Positions 18,297 through 26,442 of a stretch of 64,000 nt of DNA are shown in pieces (the stretch's first letter is position 1; the number at the start of each line of letters is the position of its first letter). The notes under the pieces were generated by a model. It was given only the letters and a program-made list of their open reading frames with translations. It made no database searches and was not told where the DNA came from. Both the position numbers and the translations under genes were made by a program. Location: contig CAJTMS010000005.1 in NCBI GenBank assembly GCA_910577155.1, positions 1 through 64,000 of the forward strand, read 5' to 3'. This stretch comes from an uncultured Mailhella sp. GTDB lineage: Bacteria > Desulfobacterota > Desulfovibrionia > Desulfovibrionales > Desulfovibrionaceae.

Positions 18297-19076
18297 ATGG
18301 ATTTTTATCAACCGGAAGGAAGCTATCGCTTTAGTTCTGATGCTGTATGCATGGCACGTTTTGCCTGCAGTCTGATTTTGGATGAACTGCAAAAGAAAAA
18401 GCCGCTCAAGAAGTCTTTTGAACCGTATTTAATAATGGATATTGGCTGTGGCTGCGGAGTCATCGGTATTCTTATCCTGCAATTTTTTAAAGAATTATAT
18501 CCGGAATTTTATCCGTATCTTCACATTGTAGGCATTGAAAAAGAGGAAGAACTCTATCAGGCGGCAAAATATAATGCCCGTATTTTTGCCCATGAGAAAA
18601 ATTATTTTGCCGTGCAGGCGGATATTTTTCAAAAAGAAAGTGTGGGACTGGTGCAAAAGTTTGTGCTGGAAACGGTTTTTCTTGATAGGCTCCCCGCCTT
18701 GCAAAGACAGGACGGAGGCATTTTGAAAAATCCCCGTTTATTTGATATGGTAATCACAAATCCTCCATGGTATCGGGCAGAAAGCAAGCTCCACAGCGTT
18801 TTTGCCTTGAGAAATAAAGCTTTATTTGGAAACGAAAATGTGTTAGAAATGTTTTTTGCCTTTGGTGAAAAGTTTTTGAAAAAAAATGCATCCTTGATAA
18901 CAGTCGCCAAGAGTGCGTGTTTTATGGATTTTGTGCATGCCATGCCCGAAAAAATCCGGTTAGTCGCCATGCAGTCTGTCCATAAGCCTTTATATAAAAA
19001 AGCAATTTTCTTTGTGCTGCAGGGGAAATTCCAAAGTAAAGCCGTTTTTGAAATTTTTGCTCCAACAACGCTCTAA
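18297..19076 (+). CDS. TrmN6-like SAM-dependent N6-adenine methyltransferase
   Basis: The 259-residue protein opens with the YQPEGSYRFSSDAVCMARF stretch typical of tRNA1(Val) A37 N6-methyltransferases (TrmN6/YfiC). Motif I is MDIGCGCGVIG (residues 47-57), the acidic loop after strand 2 is GIEKEEE, and the catalytic NPPWYR motif is at 155-160. The (N/D)PP(F/Y/W) motif is known to act on exocyclic amino groups. GAGG precedes the ATG closely. The exact substrate cannot be proven from sequence, but a tRNA or rRNA adenine is likely. It leads a three-gene operon. Confidence 0.82.
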   Translation: MDFYQPEGSYRFSSDAVCMARFACSLILDELQKKKPLKKSFEPYLIMDIGCGCGVIGILILQFFKELYPEFYPYLHIVGIEKEEELYQAAKYNARIFAHEKNYFAVQADIFQKESVGLVQKFVLETVFLDRLPALQRQDGGILKNPRLFDMVITNPPWYRAESKLHSVFALRNKALFGNENVLEMFFAFGEKFLKKNASLITVAKSACFMDFVHAMPEKIRLVAMQSVHKPLYKKAIFFVLQGKFQSKAVFEIFAPTTL

Positions 19077-19093
19077 GCTGGAAAGGAAAATAT

Positions 19094-19864
19094 ATGAGTT
19101 TGGAAAACTATCGGGAAATTGTTGCAATACCGCGTTTGCATGAAGAATTTTCAGAAAATGATCGTGCCAAGGTACTTGATCCGACTATGAAAAACAGCGG
19201 GAAAAATACCAAGGTGTATATTCCTTCCCCTGCTTTTTGCTGGGATACGGCGCATGCCCTGCAGTATTTAAAAGATTTGCAGGAAAATACTGCTCAGCTG
19301 GCAAAGGAAAAAAATACCTCACTGCTTGACAGACTAGCTTTCCAAAGCCAAAATTCACAGGCATTGACAGCCGATGATCTGCAGGCATTACAGGAATTTT
19401 CCGGGAAAAATGCAGAAGAAAATCCCGAAAATCAGCTTTTTGAACGTGCCCAGCGCATGCTCCTTATTGCCTATTATAATGAGAGCTTATATTTGGAACT
19501 TGCACAGGTAAATAAAGCCTTGGCAAAACAGCAGGAAAAGCTCAAGTCTTTGCTTGATGAAAATGAACATGTGAAGCAAAATGCGTATTCCATGGATGAT
19601 GTTCTTCTTTCATGGAAACAAATTTTGCCGGCTTTTATGCTCTATACGCAGGAAGTGTCGGCGTATTTTGTCAATGATGCAGCCATGGCAGAAGAAATCG
19701 CTTGTCTGGCAAAAGAAAAGATTGAAGAAGAAAACTCTTTTTGTTATGCAGTGGATAAAGATGTTTTAGCCCGTTTTATAGGAAAAGAGTTTCTTCCTTA
19801 CTGTAAAAAAAATCAGTACCGCTTTATTGCGAACAAAGAGCAACGTGAGGGTAGTTATGAGTAG
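19094..19864 (+). CDS. hypothetical protein, 256 aa
   Basis: I do not recognise this protein. It is soluble, Glu/Gln/Lys-rich, and largely helical, with a probable coiled coil near residues 130-160 (LELAQVNKALAKQQEKLKSLLDENEHV). No catalytic motif or signal is evident. It lies 17 bases after the methyltransferase and its last codons contain the start of the HAD gene (8-base overlap), so the three genes are cotranscribed and the last two translationally coupled. Confidence 0.65.
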   Translation: MSLENYREIVAIPRLHEEFSENDRAKVLDPTMKNSGKNTKVYIPSPAFCWDTAHALQYLKDLQENTAQLAKEKNTSLLDRLAFQSQNSQALTADDLQALQEFSGKNAEENPENQLFERAQRMLLIAYYNESLYLELAQVNKALAKQQEKLKSLLDENEHVKQNAYSMDDVLLSWKQILPAFMLYTQEVSAYFVNDAAMAEEIACLAKEKIEEENSFCYAVDKDVLARFIGKEFLPYCKKNQYRFIANKEQREGSYE

Positions 19865-20555
19865 CTGCAGCGATTGCATGGATTTAAATTTTATTATTCA
19901 TTATATTAAAGATAACTGCAAAGGTGTTCCGAAAGGGATTATTTTTGATTGTGACGGTGTTTTGATTGACTCTGTGGAAGCCAATATGGCGTTTTATAAT
20001 ATGATACGTAAAAAATTAGGCTTGCCGGAACTCAATGCCGAGCAAAGGGAATACTGCCAAATGAGCACTGCCGCTCAGGCGCTTGAATATATTACGCCGA
20101 GTGCTTTAAAGTCACAAATGCATGAAGTTGTGCGGGAAGTTTCCTATGCCCGCGATATTGAACCTATGATACAGGCTTCTGAAAATTTTGTACCTTTTTT
20201 AAAAACCATTGCCGGGAAATTTTTATTGGGTATCCATACCAACAGAACAGGTCCCATTGATTATATGTTAAACAGGCTCGATATGGGGGGATACTTCGAT
20301 CCTATTATGACTGTCCGTTATTGTGAGCCAAAACCCTCACCGGACGGTGCCCAAAAAATTTTAGCCCAATGGAAAATACAGCCCCATGAGGCGCTTTTTA
20401 TCGGGGACAGCATTATGGATATGCAGGCGGCAAGAGGGGCGAATATTCCTTTTCTTTCCTACCGCAATGAAAGAATAATGGAAGACGGAACATGCTGTGA
20501 TTTTGCCTTGCTGGAAAAGGCGTTAATGTTCTTGTATAATGAAAAAAATGCATAG
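19857..20555 (+). CDS. HAD-superfamily hydrolase
   Basis: The protein carries HAD motif I FDCDGVLIDS (nucleophile Asp31, general acid Asp33), motif II HTNRTG and motif IV GDSIMDMQAARGANIPFL, with a helical cap between residues about 45 and 115, as in phosphoglycolate phosphatase-like (subfamily I) enzymes. The substrate cannot be deduced. An N-terminal Cys pair (CSDC) before the domain is unusual. The start is the ATG at 19857, with GAGG 7 bases upstream, inside the end of the preceding gene; a start 10 codons earlier lacks a ribosome-binding site. About 232 residues. Confidence 0.85.
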   Translation: MSSCSDCMDLNFIIHYIKDNCKGVPKGIIFDCDGVLIDSVEANMAFYNMIRKKLGLPELNAEQREYCQMSTAAQALEYITPSALKSQMHEVVREVSYARDIEPMIQASENFVPFLKTIAGKFLLGIHTNRTGPIDYMLNRLDMGGYFDPIMTVRYCEPKPSPDGAQKILAQWKIQPHEALFIGDSIMDMQAARGANIPFLSYRNERIMEDGTCCDFALLEKALMFLYNEKNA

Positions 20556-20660
20556 GGTTAAAAATATTTTTCTTTACAAATAAAAATTTTTCGCGTAAAC
20601 GTGTCGAAAACGTATTAGCTAACTCATGTCAGGTTTTTCTGGCATTGGAGGAGGAACACT

Positions 20661-21023
20661 TTGACACCTGATGATTTAGAATTTTTCAAAAAACTGCTTG
20701 ATCAAATGCTTATTGAAGCACAGCAAAACGGTGATTCTACATTAGAGGATTTGACCGAAAGTCCAAGCAGTTACGCTGACCCTACTGACAGAGCTTCCGT
20801 TGAATCAGATCGTTCCTTTACATTGCGTATACGGGATAGAGAGCGTAAGCTCATCCACAAAATTTATGATGCACAACAACGTATTGAAAGCGGAACATAC
20901 GGAATTTGCGAGGAATGCGGTGAAGAAATCGGTTTTGCAAGGCTCAAGGCAAGACCGGTAACAACGCTTTGTGTGGATTGTAAAGCCCGCCAGGAAGAAG
21001 GTGAAGATATCCAAGGCAGCTAA
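20661..21023 (+). CDS. dksA: DksA-type transcription factor
   Basis: DksA binds in the secondary channel of RNA polymerase and, with ppGpp, resets transcription of ribosomal and amino-acid genes. The 120-residue protein keeps the coiled-coil tip motif as DPTDRA (Asp40, Asp43, Ala45), equivalent to the DxxDxA tip of E. coli DksA that is needed for function. The zinc finger has Cys83, Cys86, Cys104 and Cys107. The start is a TTG, since GGAGGA stands 8 bases before it and no ATG occurs in frame until residue 16. A strong terminator follows. Confidence 0.9.
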   Translation: MTPDDLEFFKKLLDQMLIEAQQNGDSTLEDLTESPSSYADPTDRASVESDRSFTLRIRDRERKLIHKIYDAQQRIESGTYGICEECGEEIGFARLKARPVTTLCVDCKARQEEGEDIQGS

Positions 21024-21043
21024 TCCTGAACAGCTAAAAATAT

Positions 21044-21078
21044 AAAGTTCTTTTATTTCGGTAAAAGAACTTTTTTTT
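21044..21078 (+). terminator. terminator after dksA
   Basis: A 12-bp perfect stem (AAAGTTCTTTTA / TAAAAGAACTTT, loop TTTCGG) runs straight into a T tract. It ends 10 bases before the next start codon. Confidence 0.85.
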
Positions 21079-21088
21079 ATGAGAGAAT

Positions 21089-22912
21089 ATGGACGCACAT
21101 CTTTTTCGCCGTTTTTGCGAAGATTTACTGCCTGCTTTGATTGGTGCAAGAATAGAAAAAATTTATCAGGTTGCAGACGGTATTATGACATTTTCACTGT
21201 ATGGACTGGGAAATGTCCGCCAAAAATATTTTGCCCAAAAAAACAGAGATATTGTATCGCCCTTCAATGCCCAAAAATATTATTTGACGTATAAAGAAGG
21301 CAAGGACGCTTTTTTACTTTTAAGCCACAGCCGTACAGCAAAAAATGATGAACCGCCCGCCTTTATTATGCGGCTGCGGAAATATTTGACAGGCAAGCAT
21401 ATAAAAACAGCCGCTGCAAATTGGCTCCGGCGGAAAATTATTCTTGAAGTACAGGATGTATGGCTTGAAATTGATTTGCGTCATGGCGTGGAACTCCATT
21501 TTGCCTGTCCGCAGCATGCGCTTTGTTCTCCGCAGGATACCTATTTTCCTTTTGAAAATTCTTACCGTTTATCACCGGCTTTGACGGATGATGATTTTTC
21601 TGCATACTGGGCGGATTTTTCTCTTTTACCGCAAATAACCGCACAGGATATTTGGAGGGAATTTCAAACACTGACCCCGCTTTTACGCAAAACATTGCCG
21701 TATTTGCCTATAGAGGAGCAAGCCTCTTTATATGCCGACCTGCAATACGGGGGCGGGGATGTTTTTGTTTATACAGAAAATGGACGGCAATTAAAAATTA
21801 ACCGGTCTGTGGAAAATAATCCTCTGCATTTTGCAAGGACAGATGACAGTTTTTTGCTCAGTGCATGGAAACTTCCGCAGGAATTATTAAAAACCATGGG
21901 TTATTCCCCTGAGAGCAAAGAACTTATTTTTGAGAATGCTCTTGAGGCGTGTTTATATATTGGGGATATGGTTTTAGCAAAAATCCAAAAGCAAAATGCG
22001 GGTACTTCCGTAAAACAATTCCAAGCACAATTAAAACGCCTGACACGTTTGGAAATAAAACTCATCGAAGAGGAAGAACGGCTGAATGCACTGGTACGAA
22101 AAAAAGAACAGGCACTTCTTATTCAGGCAAATTTGTACCGATTTTCGGCAGAGCATAAGGCAGAATATATTTTGCTTCATGATTATGCAGGGCGGGAAGT
22201 AAAAATATTACTGGATAAAGCGAAGACTGTTCGGGAAAATATGGAAAATTATTTTCATGCGGCTTCTCGGGGTATGCGCGGGCTTGAGCATTTGGTGCGG
22301 AGAAAACAAGAACTTGCACAAGAAAAACAGGGACTTTTCGATAAAATCTGGGAAGAAAATGCAGGGGGGGCGATAAAAGAACCTCAAACAAAGAAACGGA
22401 AAGACCAGCAAATCCAATATGGCTTACTTGGCAAAATCAAGAATGTCAACAAAAAAGCTAAGTTTAACCAAGAGATTGTCCTTAAAAGTGAAAAAAATAA
22501 AAGCACGAGCAAATATCCGAAAGAAGTGCAGGTCTTTCGCAGTTCTGACGGGTTTATGATTTTGCGGGGCAGGGATACGAAGGGGAACGGACTCGTTTTA
22601 AAAATGGCTTCGCCTTATGATATATGGGTGCATATTGCCGAAGGAGCCTCTGCCCATGTTCTTATCAAGCGTGACCATGCAAAACAGGAAATACCTTTGC
22701 AAACCATGCGGGAGGCAGGAACTCTGGCACTTTTAAAAAGCTGGGTAAAGGGACAGGAAAAAGGCTATATCCAGTATAGCTATGCAAAATTTATCCGTCC
22801 CATGAAAAATGCGTCCCAAGGTCTGGTACATGTGGATAAAAGTGAGGGAACAATGGAAATAACTATTGTTCCGGAATATGAAGAGCAATTAAAAATAGAA
22901 AAGCACGAATAA
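21089..22912 (+). CDS. rqcH: NFACT-family ribosome quality control protein (RqcH/Rqc2 homolog)
   Basis: RqcH binds stalled 50S subunits carrying peptidyl-tRNA and, in Bacillus subtilis, adds C-terminal alanine tails. The 607-residue protein has the NFACT-N domain (MDAHLFRRFCEDLLPALIGARIEKIYQ start), helix-hairpin-helix and long coiled coils (about 310-425, with many Glu/Lys), and the C-terminal NFACT-R domain with SPYDIWVHIAEGASAHVLI. At the place of the conserved Asp-Arg pair used in tRNA recruitment this protein appears to have Arg114-Arg115 (NWLRRKIIL), so alanine tailing may be altered. The product can also be labelled fibronectin-binding protein A in older annotation. Confidence 0.88.
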   Translation: MDAHLFRRFCEDLLPALIGARIEKIYQVADGIMTFSLYGLGNVRQKYFAQKNRDIVSPFNAQKYYLTYKEGKDAFLLLSHSRTAKNDEPPAFIMRLRKYLTGKHIKTAAANWLRRKIILEVQDVWLEIDLRHGVELHFACPQHALCSPQDTYFPFENSYRLSPALTDDDFSAYWADFSLLPQITAQDIWREFQTLTPLLRKTLPYLPIEEQASLYADLQYGGGDVFVYTENGRQLKINRSVENNPLHFARTDDSFLLSAWKLPQELLKTMGYSPESKELIFENALEACLYIGDMVLAKIQKQNAGTSVKQFQAQLKRLTRLEIKLIEEEERLNALVRKKEQALLIQANLYRFSAEHKAEYILLHDYAGREVKILLDKAKTVRENMENYFHAASRGMRGLEHLVRRKQELAQEKQGLFDKIWEENAGGAIKEPQTKKRKDQQIQYGLLGKIKNVNKKAKFNQEIVLKSEKNKSTSKYPKEVQVFRSSDGFMILRGRDTKGNGLVLKMASPYDIWVHIAEGASAHVLIKRDHAKQEIPLQTMREAGTLALLKSWVKGQEKGYIQYSYAKFIRPMKNASQGLVHVDKSEGTMEITIVPEYEEQLKIEKHE

Positions 22913-22921
22913 TTCGTGCTT
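22901..22921. terminator. hairpin between convergent rqcH and cheW
   Basis: AAGCACGAA-TAA-TTCGTGCTT forms a 9-10 bp stem whose loop holds the rqcH stop codon. On the minus strand it is followed by TTCTATTTTTAATT, so it most likely ends cheW transcription; toward the plus side the T tract is weak. Confidence 0.55.
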
Positions 22922-22933
22922 GTTATAGATATT

Positions 22934-23443
22934 TTATTTTACTGAGGCAAGGGCAAGGGTTTCCGGAAATTCTGAATTATTGAATAAAAAGTCCATATTC
23001 AATAAAATAAGCAGCCGATCGTCTAATTTCCCAACACCCTCAATATATTCGGCACCAACGCCCGCAACAACCGGAGGAGCCTCTTCCACAGTATTGGCAG
23101 GTATTCTGAGAACTTCGGAAACAGAATCCACCAAAAAGCCTACAAATTGATTTTCCCAAATCATAACGATAATTCTCGTTTTATCCGTCTGCCCAATTTC
23201 AGGCATGTGGAAACGCTTTCTGAAATTGACAACAGGAAGCACACGTCCGCGCAGGTTAATAACCCCTTCAATAAAATGGGGAGCATGGGGCACGGGGGTA
23301 ATTTGCATGAGGCGGATAATTTCGTTTACTATTAAAATATCAACAGCAAATTCTTCCTGACCGAGTTTAAAAGAAACCAATTGTAATATTTTATTATTTT
23401 GTTCATTAACAGCATTAGGTTTTATTTCATGTGCTTGGCTCAT
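22934..23443 (-). CDS. cheW: chemotaxis coupling protein CheW
   Basis: CheW links chemoreceptors to the CheA kinase. The 169-residue protein is a single CheW domain: LQLVSFKLGQEEFAVDILIVNEIIRLMQITPVP, then FIEGVINLRGRVLPVVNFRKRF and the VDSVSEVLRI segment. A 20-residue polar N-terminal extension precedes the domain. AAAGGGG lies just upstream of the ATG. It stands as a single gene with no che neighbours here, so partners must lie elsewhere. Confidence 0.95.
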   Translation of the reverse strand: MSQAHEIKPNAVNEQNNKILQLVSFKLGQEEFAVDILIVNEIIRLMQITPVPHAPHFIEGVINLRGRVLPVVNFRKRFHMPEIGQTDKTRIIVMIWENQFVGFLVDSVSEVLRIPANTVEEAPPVVAGVGAEYIEGVGKLDDRLLILLNMDFLFNNSEFPETLALASVK

Positions 23444-23602
23444 AAATATCCCCTTTCAAGAAATTGCAAATCATTCAAGCTACCTTAATACATCGGCTGC
23501 TTCGTTTAAAAGTATAGACTTCTTTCGCATATTTTGTTTAATTGCAGTGTATCAAAAAAAATGTACTCGTCAAGATTTTTTACAGGGAACGTACCGCATT
23601 AA

Positions 23603-25267
23603 CTAAATAAAATGAATAATATTTTCTATTATAGGTTCGCGTTCAAGAACATCGCGGAAAAAACGCCGCAGGGCAAGGCGTATCATTTCAGGCAGTTTGT
23701 CAAGATTTTTACCATTCAAAAGTTCCAATTGCTCAAAAATCAGACATTGGGCATCCTGCAGATAATGGTTAAATTGCTGTTCAAAAACAAAACCATGGGA
23801 ATATACGTGCGGACCTGTCAAAACACTTCCTGTTTCCTTATCAAGGACAAGAGAAACAATGACAATGCCTTCATTGGATAAAATGCGCCGTTCTTTTAAA
23901 ACAAGCTGCCCCACATCGCCAACCCCCTTGCCGTCCACAAGAACAAAGCCTGTAGGTTCGCTGTTTTCCTTGACAACACTGCCGTCGCTGTAAAAACAAA
24001 TGGGCTGCCCGTCCTCTAAAAGGTGGCAATTGGGAGTGCCTATTTCTTTTGCTAACGCAATATGCTGAGATAAGTGCCTGTATTCCCCGTGGAGAGGAAT
24101 AAAATGTTCCGGTTTGCAAAGGGATAATATGGTTTTGAGCTCTTCATGGCAGGCATGTCCTGTAGCATGGATAATGAATCGGTCGTTATGAAAAACTGTA
24201 GCTCCCTGCTTGTACATTTGGTTAATCATACGGGAAACGGCCTTTGCATTGCCCGGGATTGTCCGGGAAGACATGATGACAGTATCCCCCTCCTGCAAGG
24301 CAAGGCGTTTATGCTCGCCGGAAGCTATGCGGGTAAGGGCGGAAAGGGCTTCTCCCTGTGTGCCTGTTGCGAGAACAACGGTATTTTCGCGGTGCAGCTC
24401 GGTGATTGTTTCATCATTTTCCGGATAGTATCTTTCTTGGGGCAAGTAGCCTAATTCTGTGGCAATATTTATATTGGCAGCAAGGCTTCTTCCGCTGATG
24501 ATGACATGTTTTTGGTGCTTTTTTGCAAGTTCGAAAACAGTGCCGATACGCTGGATATGGCTGGCAAAAAGGGCTATAATAATGCGTCCGCAGGTTGTTG
24601 AGAAAATCCGGTCTAAACCTGCTTTTACCATGGTTTCCGAGGCGGAATGACCATGGTTTTCAATATTGGTGGAATCAGAAAGCAGGAGTTTTATACCATC
24701 TTTTTGAAATTCTTTTAAATCATTTTGCAATGCACAGGTATTTTGGAGGGCATAGGTATCTGAATATTCATCCAGTTTAAAATCGCCCGTATAGACAATT
24801 TTGCCAATGGGGCTTTCGATAAAATAAGCATAGCCGTCGGGAATTGAATGGCAGACAGGGATTGCCTGAAAAGAAAGAGAGCCAAGCTTTATAGTGTCAT
24901 AGGCTTCCACTAAAATGAGATTTGCCCGGTCAAGAAGTCCGCGTTCCGAAAGCTTGTGTTTGACAAGGGCAAGGGTAAAAGATGAGCCGTAAATATTGAC
25001 ATTTTTTATGGTACGCAAAAGCCATGGCAGCGCCCCGATATGGTCTTCATGCCCATGTGTCAGGATTACGCCCAGAAATTTTTGGTTTTCCTTTTTAAGC
25101 GTATCAAAGGAGGGAATAACGGCATCAACACCAAAATGGCTGTCGTCAGGAAACATCAGCCCGCAGTCCATAAGCAAAGAGCCTTCCGAACATTCCCATT
25201 TCTGGCAATTAAGCCCAATTTCTCCCAAGCCCCCCAGAGGGTGTATGCGTAAAAAATCTGCAGCCAT
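23603..25267 (-). CDS. rnj: ribonuclease J
   Basis: RNase J is a metallo-beta-lactamase/beta-CASP nuclease with 5'-to-3' exonuclease and endonuclease activity on mRNA and rRNA precursors. The metal motif is HGHEDHIGALP (His71, His73, Asp75, His76), with GDFKLD and the beta-CASP elements FASHIQRIG, GRSL, SSRTIPGN and HATGHA..EEL, followed by the HGEYRHL signature. The start is set at 25267, where AAGGAG stands 6 bases upstream; the frame is open for 15 more codons. About 554 residues, normal for the family. A second beta-CASP protein is encoded at 40965. Confidence 0.94.
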   Translation of the reverse strand: MAADFLRIHPLGGLGEIGLNCQKWECSEGSLLMDCGLMFPDDSHFGVDAVIPSFDTLKKENQKFLGVILTHGHEDHIGALPWLLRTIKNVNIYGSSFTLALVKHKLSERGLLDRANLILVEAYDTIKLGSLSFQAIPVCHSIPDGYAYFIESPIGKIVYTGDFKLDEYSDTYALQNTCALQNDLKEFQKDGIKLLLSDSTNIENHGHSASETMVKAGLDRIFSTTCGRIIIALFASHIQRIGTVFELAKKHQKHVIISGRSLAANINIATELGYLPQERYYPENDETITELHRENTVVLATGTQGEALSALTRIASGEHKRLALQEGDTVIMSSRTIPGNAKAVSRMINQMYKQGATVFHNDRFIIHATGHACHEELKTILSLCKPEHFIPLHGEYRHLSQHIALAKEIGTPNCHLLEDGQPICFYSDGSVVKENSEPTGFVLVDGKGVGDVGQLVLKERRILSNEGIVIVSLVLDKETGSVLTGPHVYSHGFVFEQQFNHYLQDAQCLIFEQLELLNGKNLDKLPEMIRLALRRFFRDVLEREPIIENIIHFI

Positions 25268-25283
25268 TTTTTCTCCTTGCCTG

Positions 25284-25312
25284 AGTGTAGCGTATCTTTT
25301 CAAAAAAGACAA
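25284..25312 (-). promoter_or_regulatory. probable promoter for rnj
   Basis: On the minus strand TTGTCT (plus 25307-25312), 17 bases, then TACACT (plus 25284-25289), about 17 bases before the start codon. Confidence 0.45.
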
Positions 25313-25378
25313 AAACTTTTTCTTACATTTCCTGCGGTTGTCAAGTAAAAAAAGGTAAAAAAATGCCTGTTTTTAGTC

Positions 25379-25407
25379 TTGCAATAGCTTTGAGATTATG
25401 TTAAAAA
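25379..25407 (+). promoter_or_regulatory. probable promoter for pgsA
   Basis: TTGCAA (25379-25384), 17 bases, then TAAAAA (25402-25407), about 35 bases upstream of pgsA. The -10 box lies in an A run, so the exact position is uncertain. Confidence 0.4.
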
Positions 25408-25441
25408 AAATAAAATTAATTAGGGTGATAGTGAGTTTTCC

Positions 25442-26041
25442 ATGCTGAAACCAAAAAAAGACTTTTCTTGTGCTTTTTTGAATGCTGCGAAGAATTTAAA
25501 TCTTGCAACGAAGATAACGCTTCTTCGTATTGCCATTATCATCCCCATTTTAATGCTTCTTTCCTCCGCAACAAAAATTGCTTGTTTTTTTGCCTGTTTA
25601 TTGTTCGTTGTTGCGGCGCTCAGTGATTTTATCGATGGGTATATCGCAAGACGCTGCGGGCAAGTAACCACGCTGGGCAAATTTCTTGATCCTCTGGCTG
25701 ATAAATTTCTTATTTGCACCGTTTTAATTGAGTTATGTTCCTTGGGCTGGATTCCTGCATGGGCCGTGCATATCATTATTGTCCGTGAACTTGCCGTGAC
25801 AGGGCTTCGCGCTGTTGCTTCCGACTATGGCATTGTTTTGGCTGCGGATACGTTTGGAAAATGGAAAACAACATTTCAGATTTTAGCCTGTATTCCCTTA
25901 ATGTTGCATTATGCCTACCTCGGAATTAATTTACACCAAATAGGTGTGATTTTATTATACGTCGCTGTCTTTTTTACTATTTTGTCCGGCTGCAATTATT
26001 TTTATACATTTTGTGTCGATATACGTGATAAAGAAGTGTGA
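25442..26041 (+). CDS. pgsA: CDP-diacylglycerol-glycerol-3-phosphate 3-phosphatidyltransferase
   Basis: PgsA makes phosphatidylglycerol phosphate, the precursor of the anionic membrane lipids. The 199-residue membrane protein carries the complete CDP-alcohol phosphotransferase motif: Asp62, Asp65-Gly66, Ala69-Arg70, Gly79, Asp83 and Asp87, in the stretch DFIDGYIARR...GKFLDPLADK. Several hydrophobic segments follow. It leads a run with ftsB and a TPR gene. Confidence 0.93.
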   Translation: MLKPKKDFSCAFLNAAKNLNLATKITLLRIAIIIPILMLLSSATKIACFFACLLFVVAALSDFIDGYIARRCGQVTTLGKFLDPLADKFLICTVLIELCSLGWIPAWAVHIIIVRELAVTGLRAVASDYGIVLAADTFGKWKTTFQILACIPLMLHYAYLGINLHQIGVILLYVAVFFTILSGCNYFYTFCVDIRDKEV

Positions 26042-26050
26042 GTGGAGCCT

Positions 26051-26407
26051 ATGAAAAAAACTGTTTCTTTATCTTTTTTTTGGCGAACCTTATTTTTGGG
26101 TTTTGCATTATTGTTGAATGTCACCCTTGGTTATCGCTTATTTTTCAGTGAGCAAAGCTTTTTTGCGTGGCAGGGGGTGCAGCGGCATTTTTCCAATATG
26201 CAGCAACAATTGCTTGATATTCAACAAAAACTGACTTTTTTGAGTGAAGAAATCCGTCTTTTGCAAAGTAATAATGACTATATTGAGCGGGCTGTTCGTG
26301 AACGGTTAAATTATGTACGTGAAAATGAAATTTTGTATGTTTTTGAAAAAAAACAATTAGTTAATTCTATTTGGACGGAAACAGAAGAAGATTTGCAAAA
26401 TGAATAA
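26051..26407 (+). CDS. ftsB: FtsB/DivIC-type septum formation initiator
   Basis: FtsB-type proteins join FtsL and FtsQ in the divisome. The 118-residue protein has the family layout: a short cytoplasmic N-terminus, one membrane span (about 9-27), a coiled coil (about 40-80, QQQLLDIQQKLTFLSEEIRLLQSNNDYIERAVRERL) and the conserved LNYVRENEILYVF segment after it. The start is placed at the ATG at 26051; the GTG at 26042 lies next to the pgsA stop. GGAG is close to the ATG. Confidence 0.85.
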   Translation: MKKTVSLSFFWRTLFLGFALLLNVTLGYRLFFSEQSFFAWQGVQRHFSNMQQQLLDIQQKLTFLSEEIRLLQSNNDYIERAVRERLNYVRENEILYVFEKKQLVNSIWTETEEDLQNE

Positions 26408-26442
26408 TTTTGTGGTATTATGATAAAATGAAAGGTATGAAT

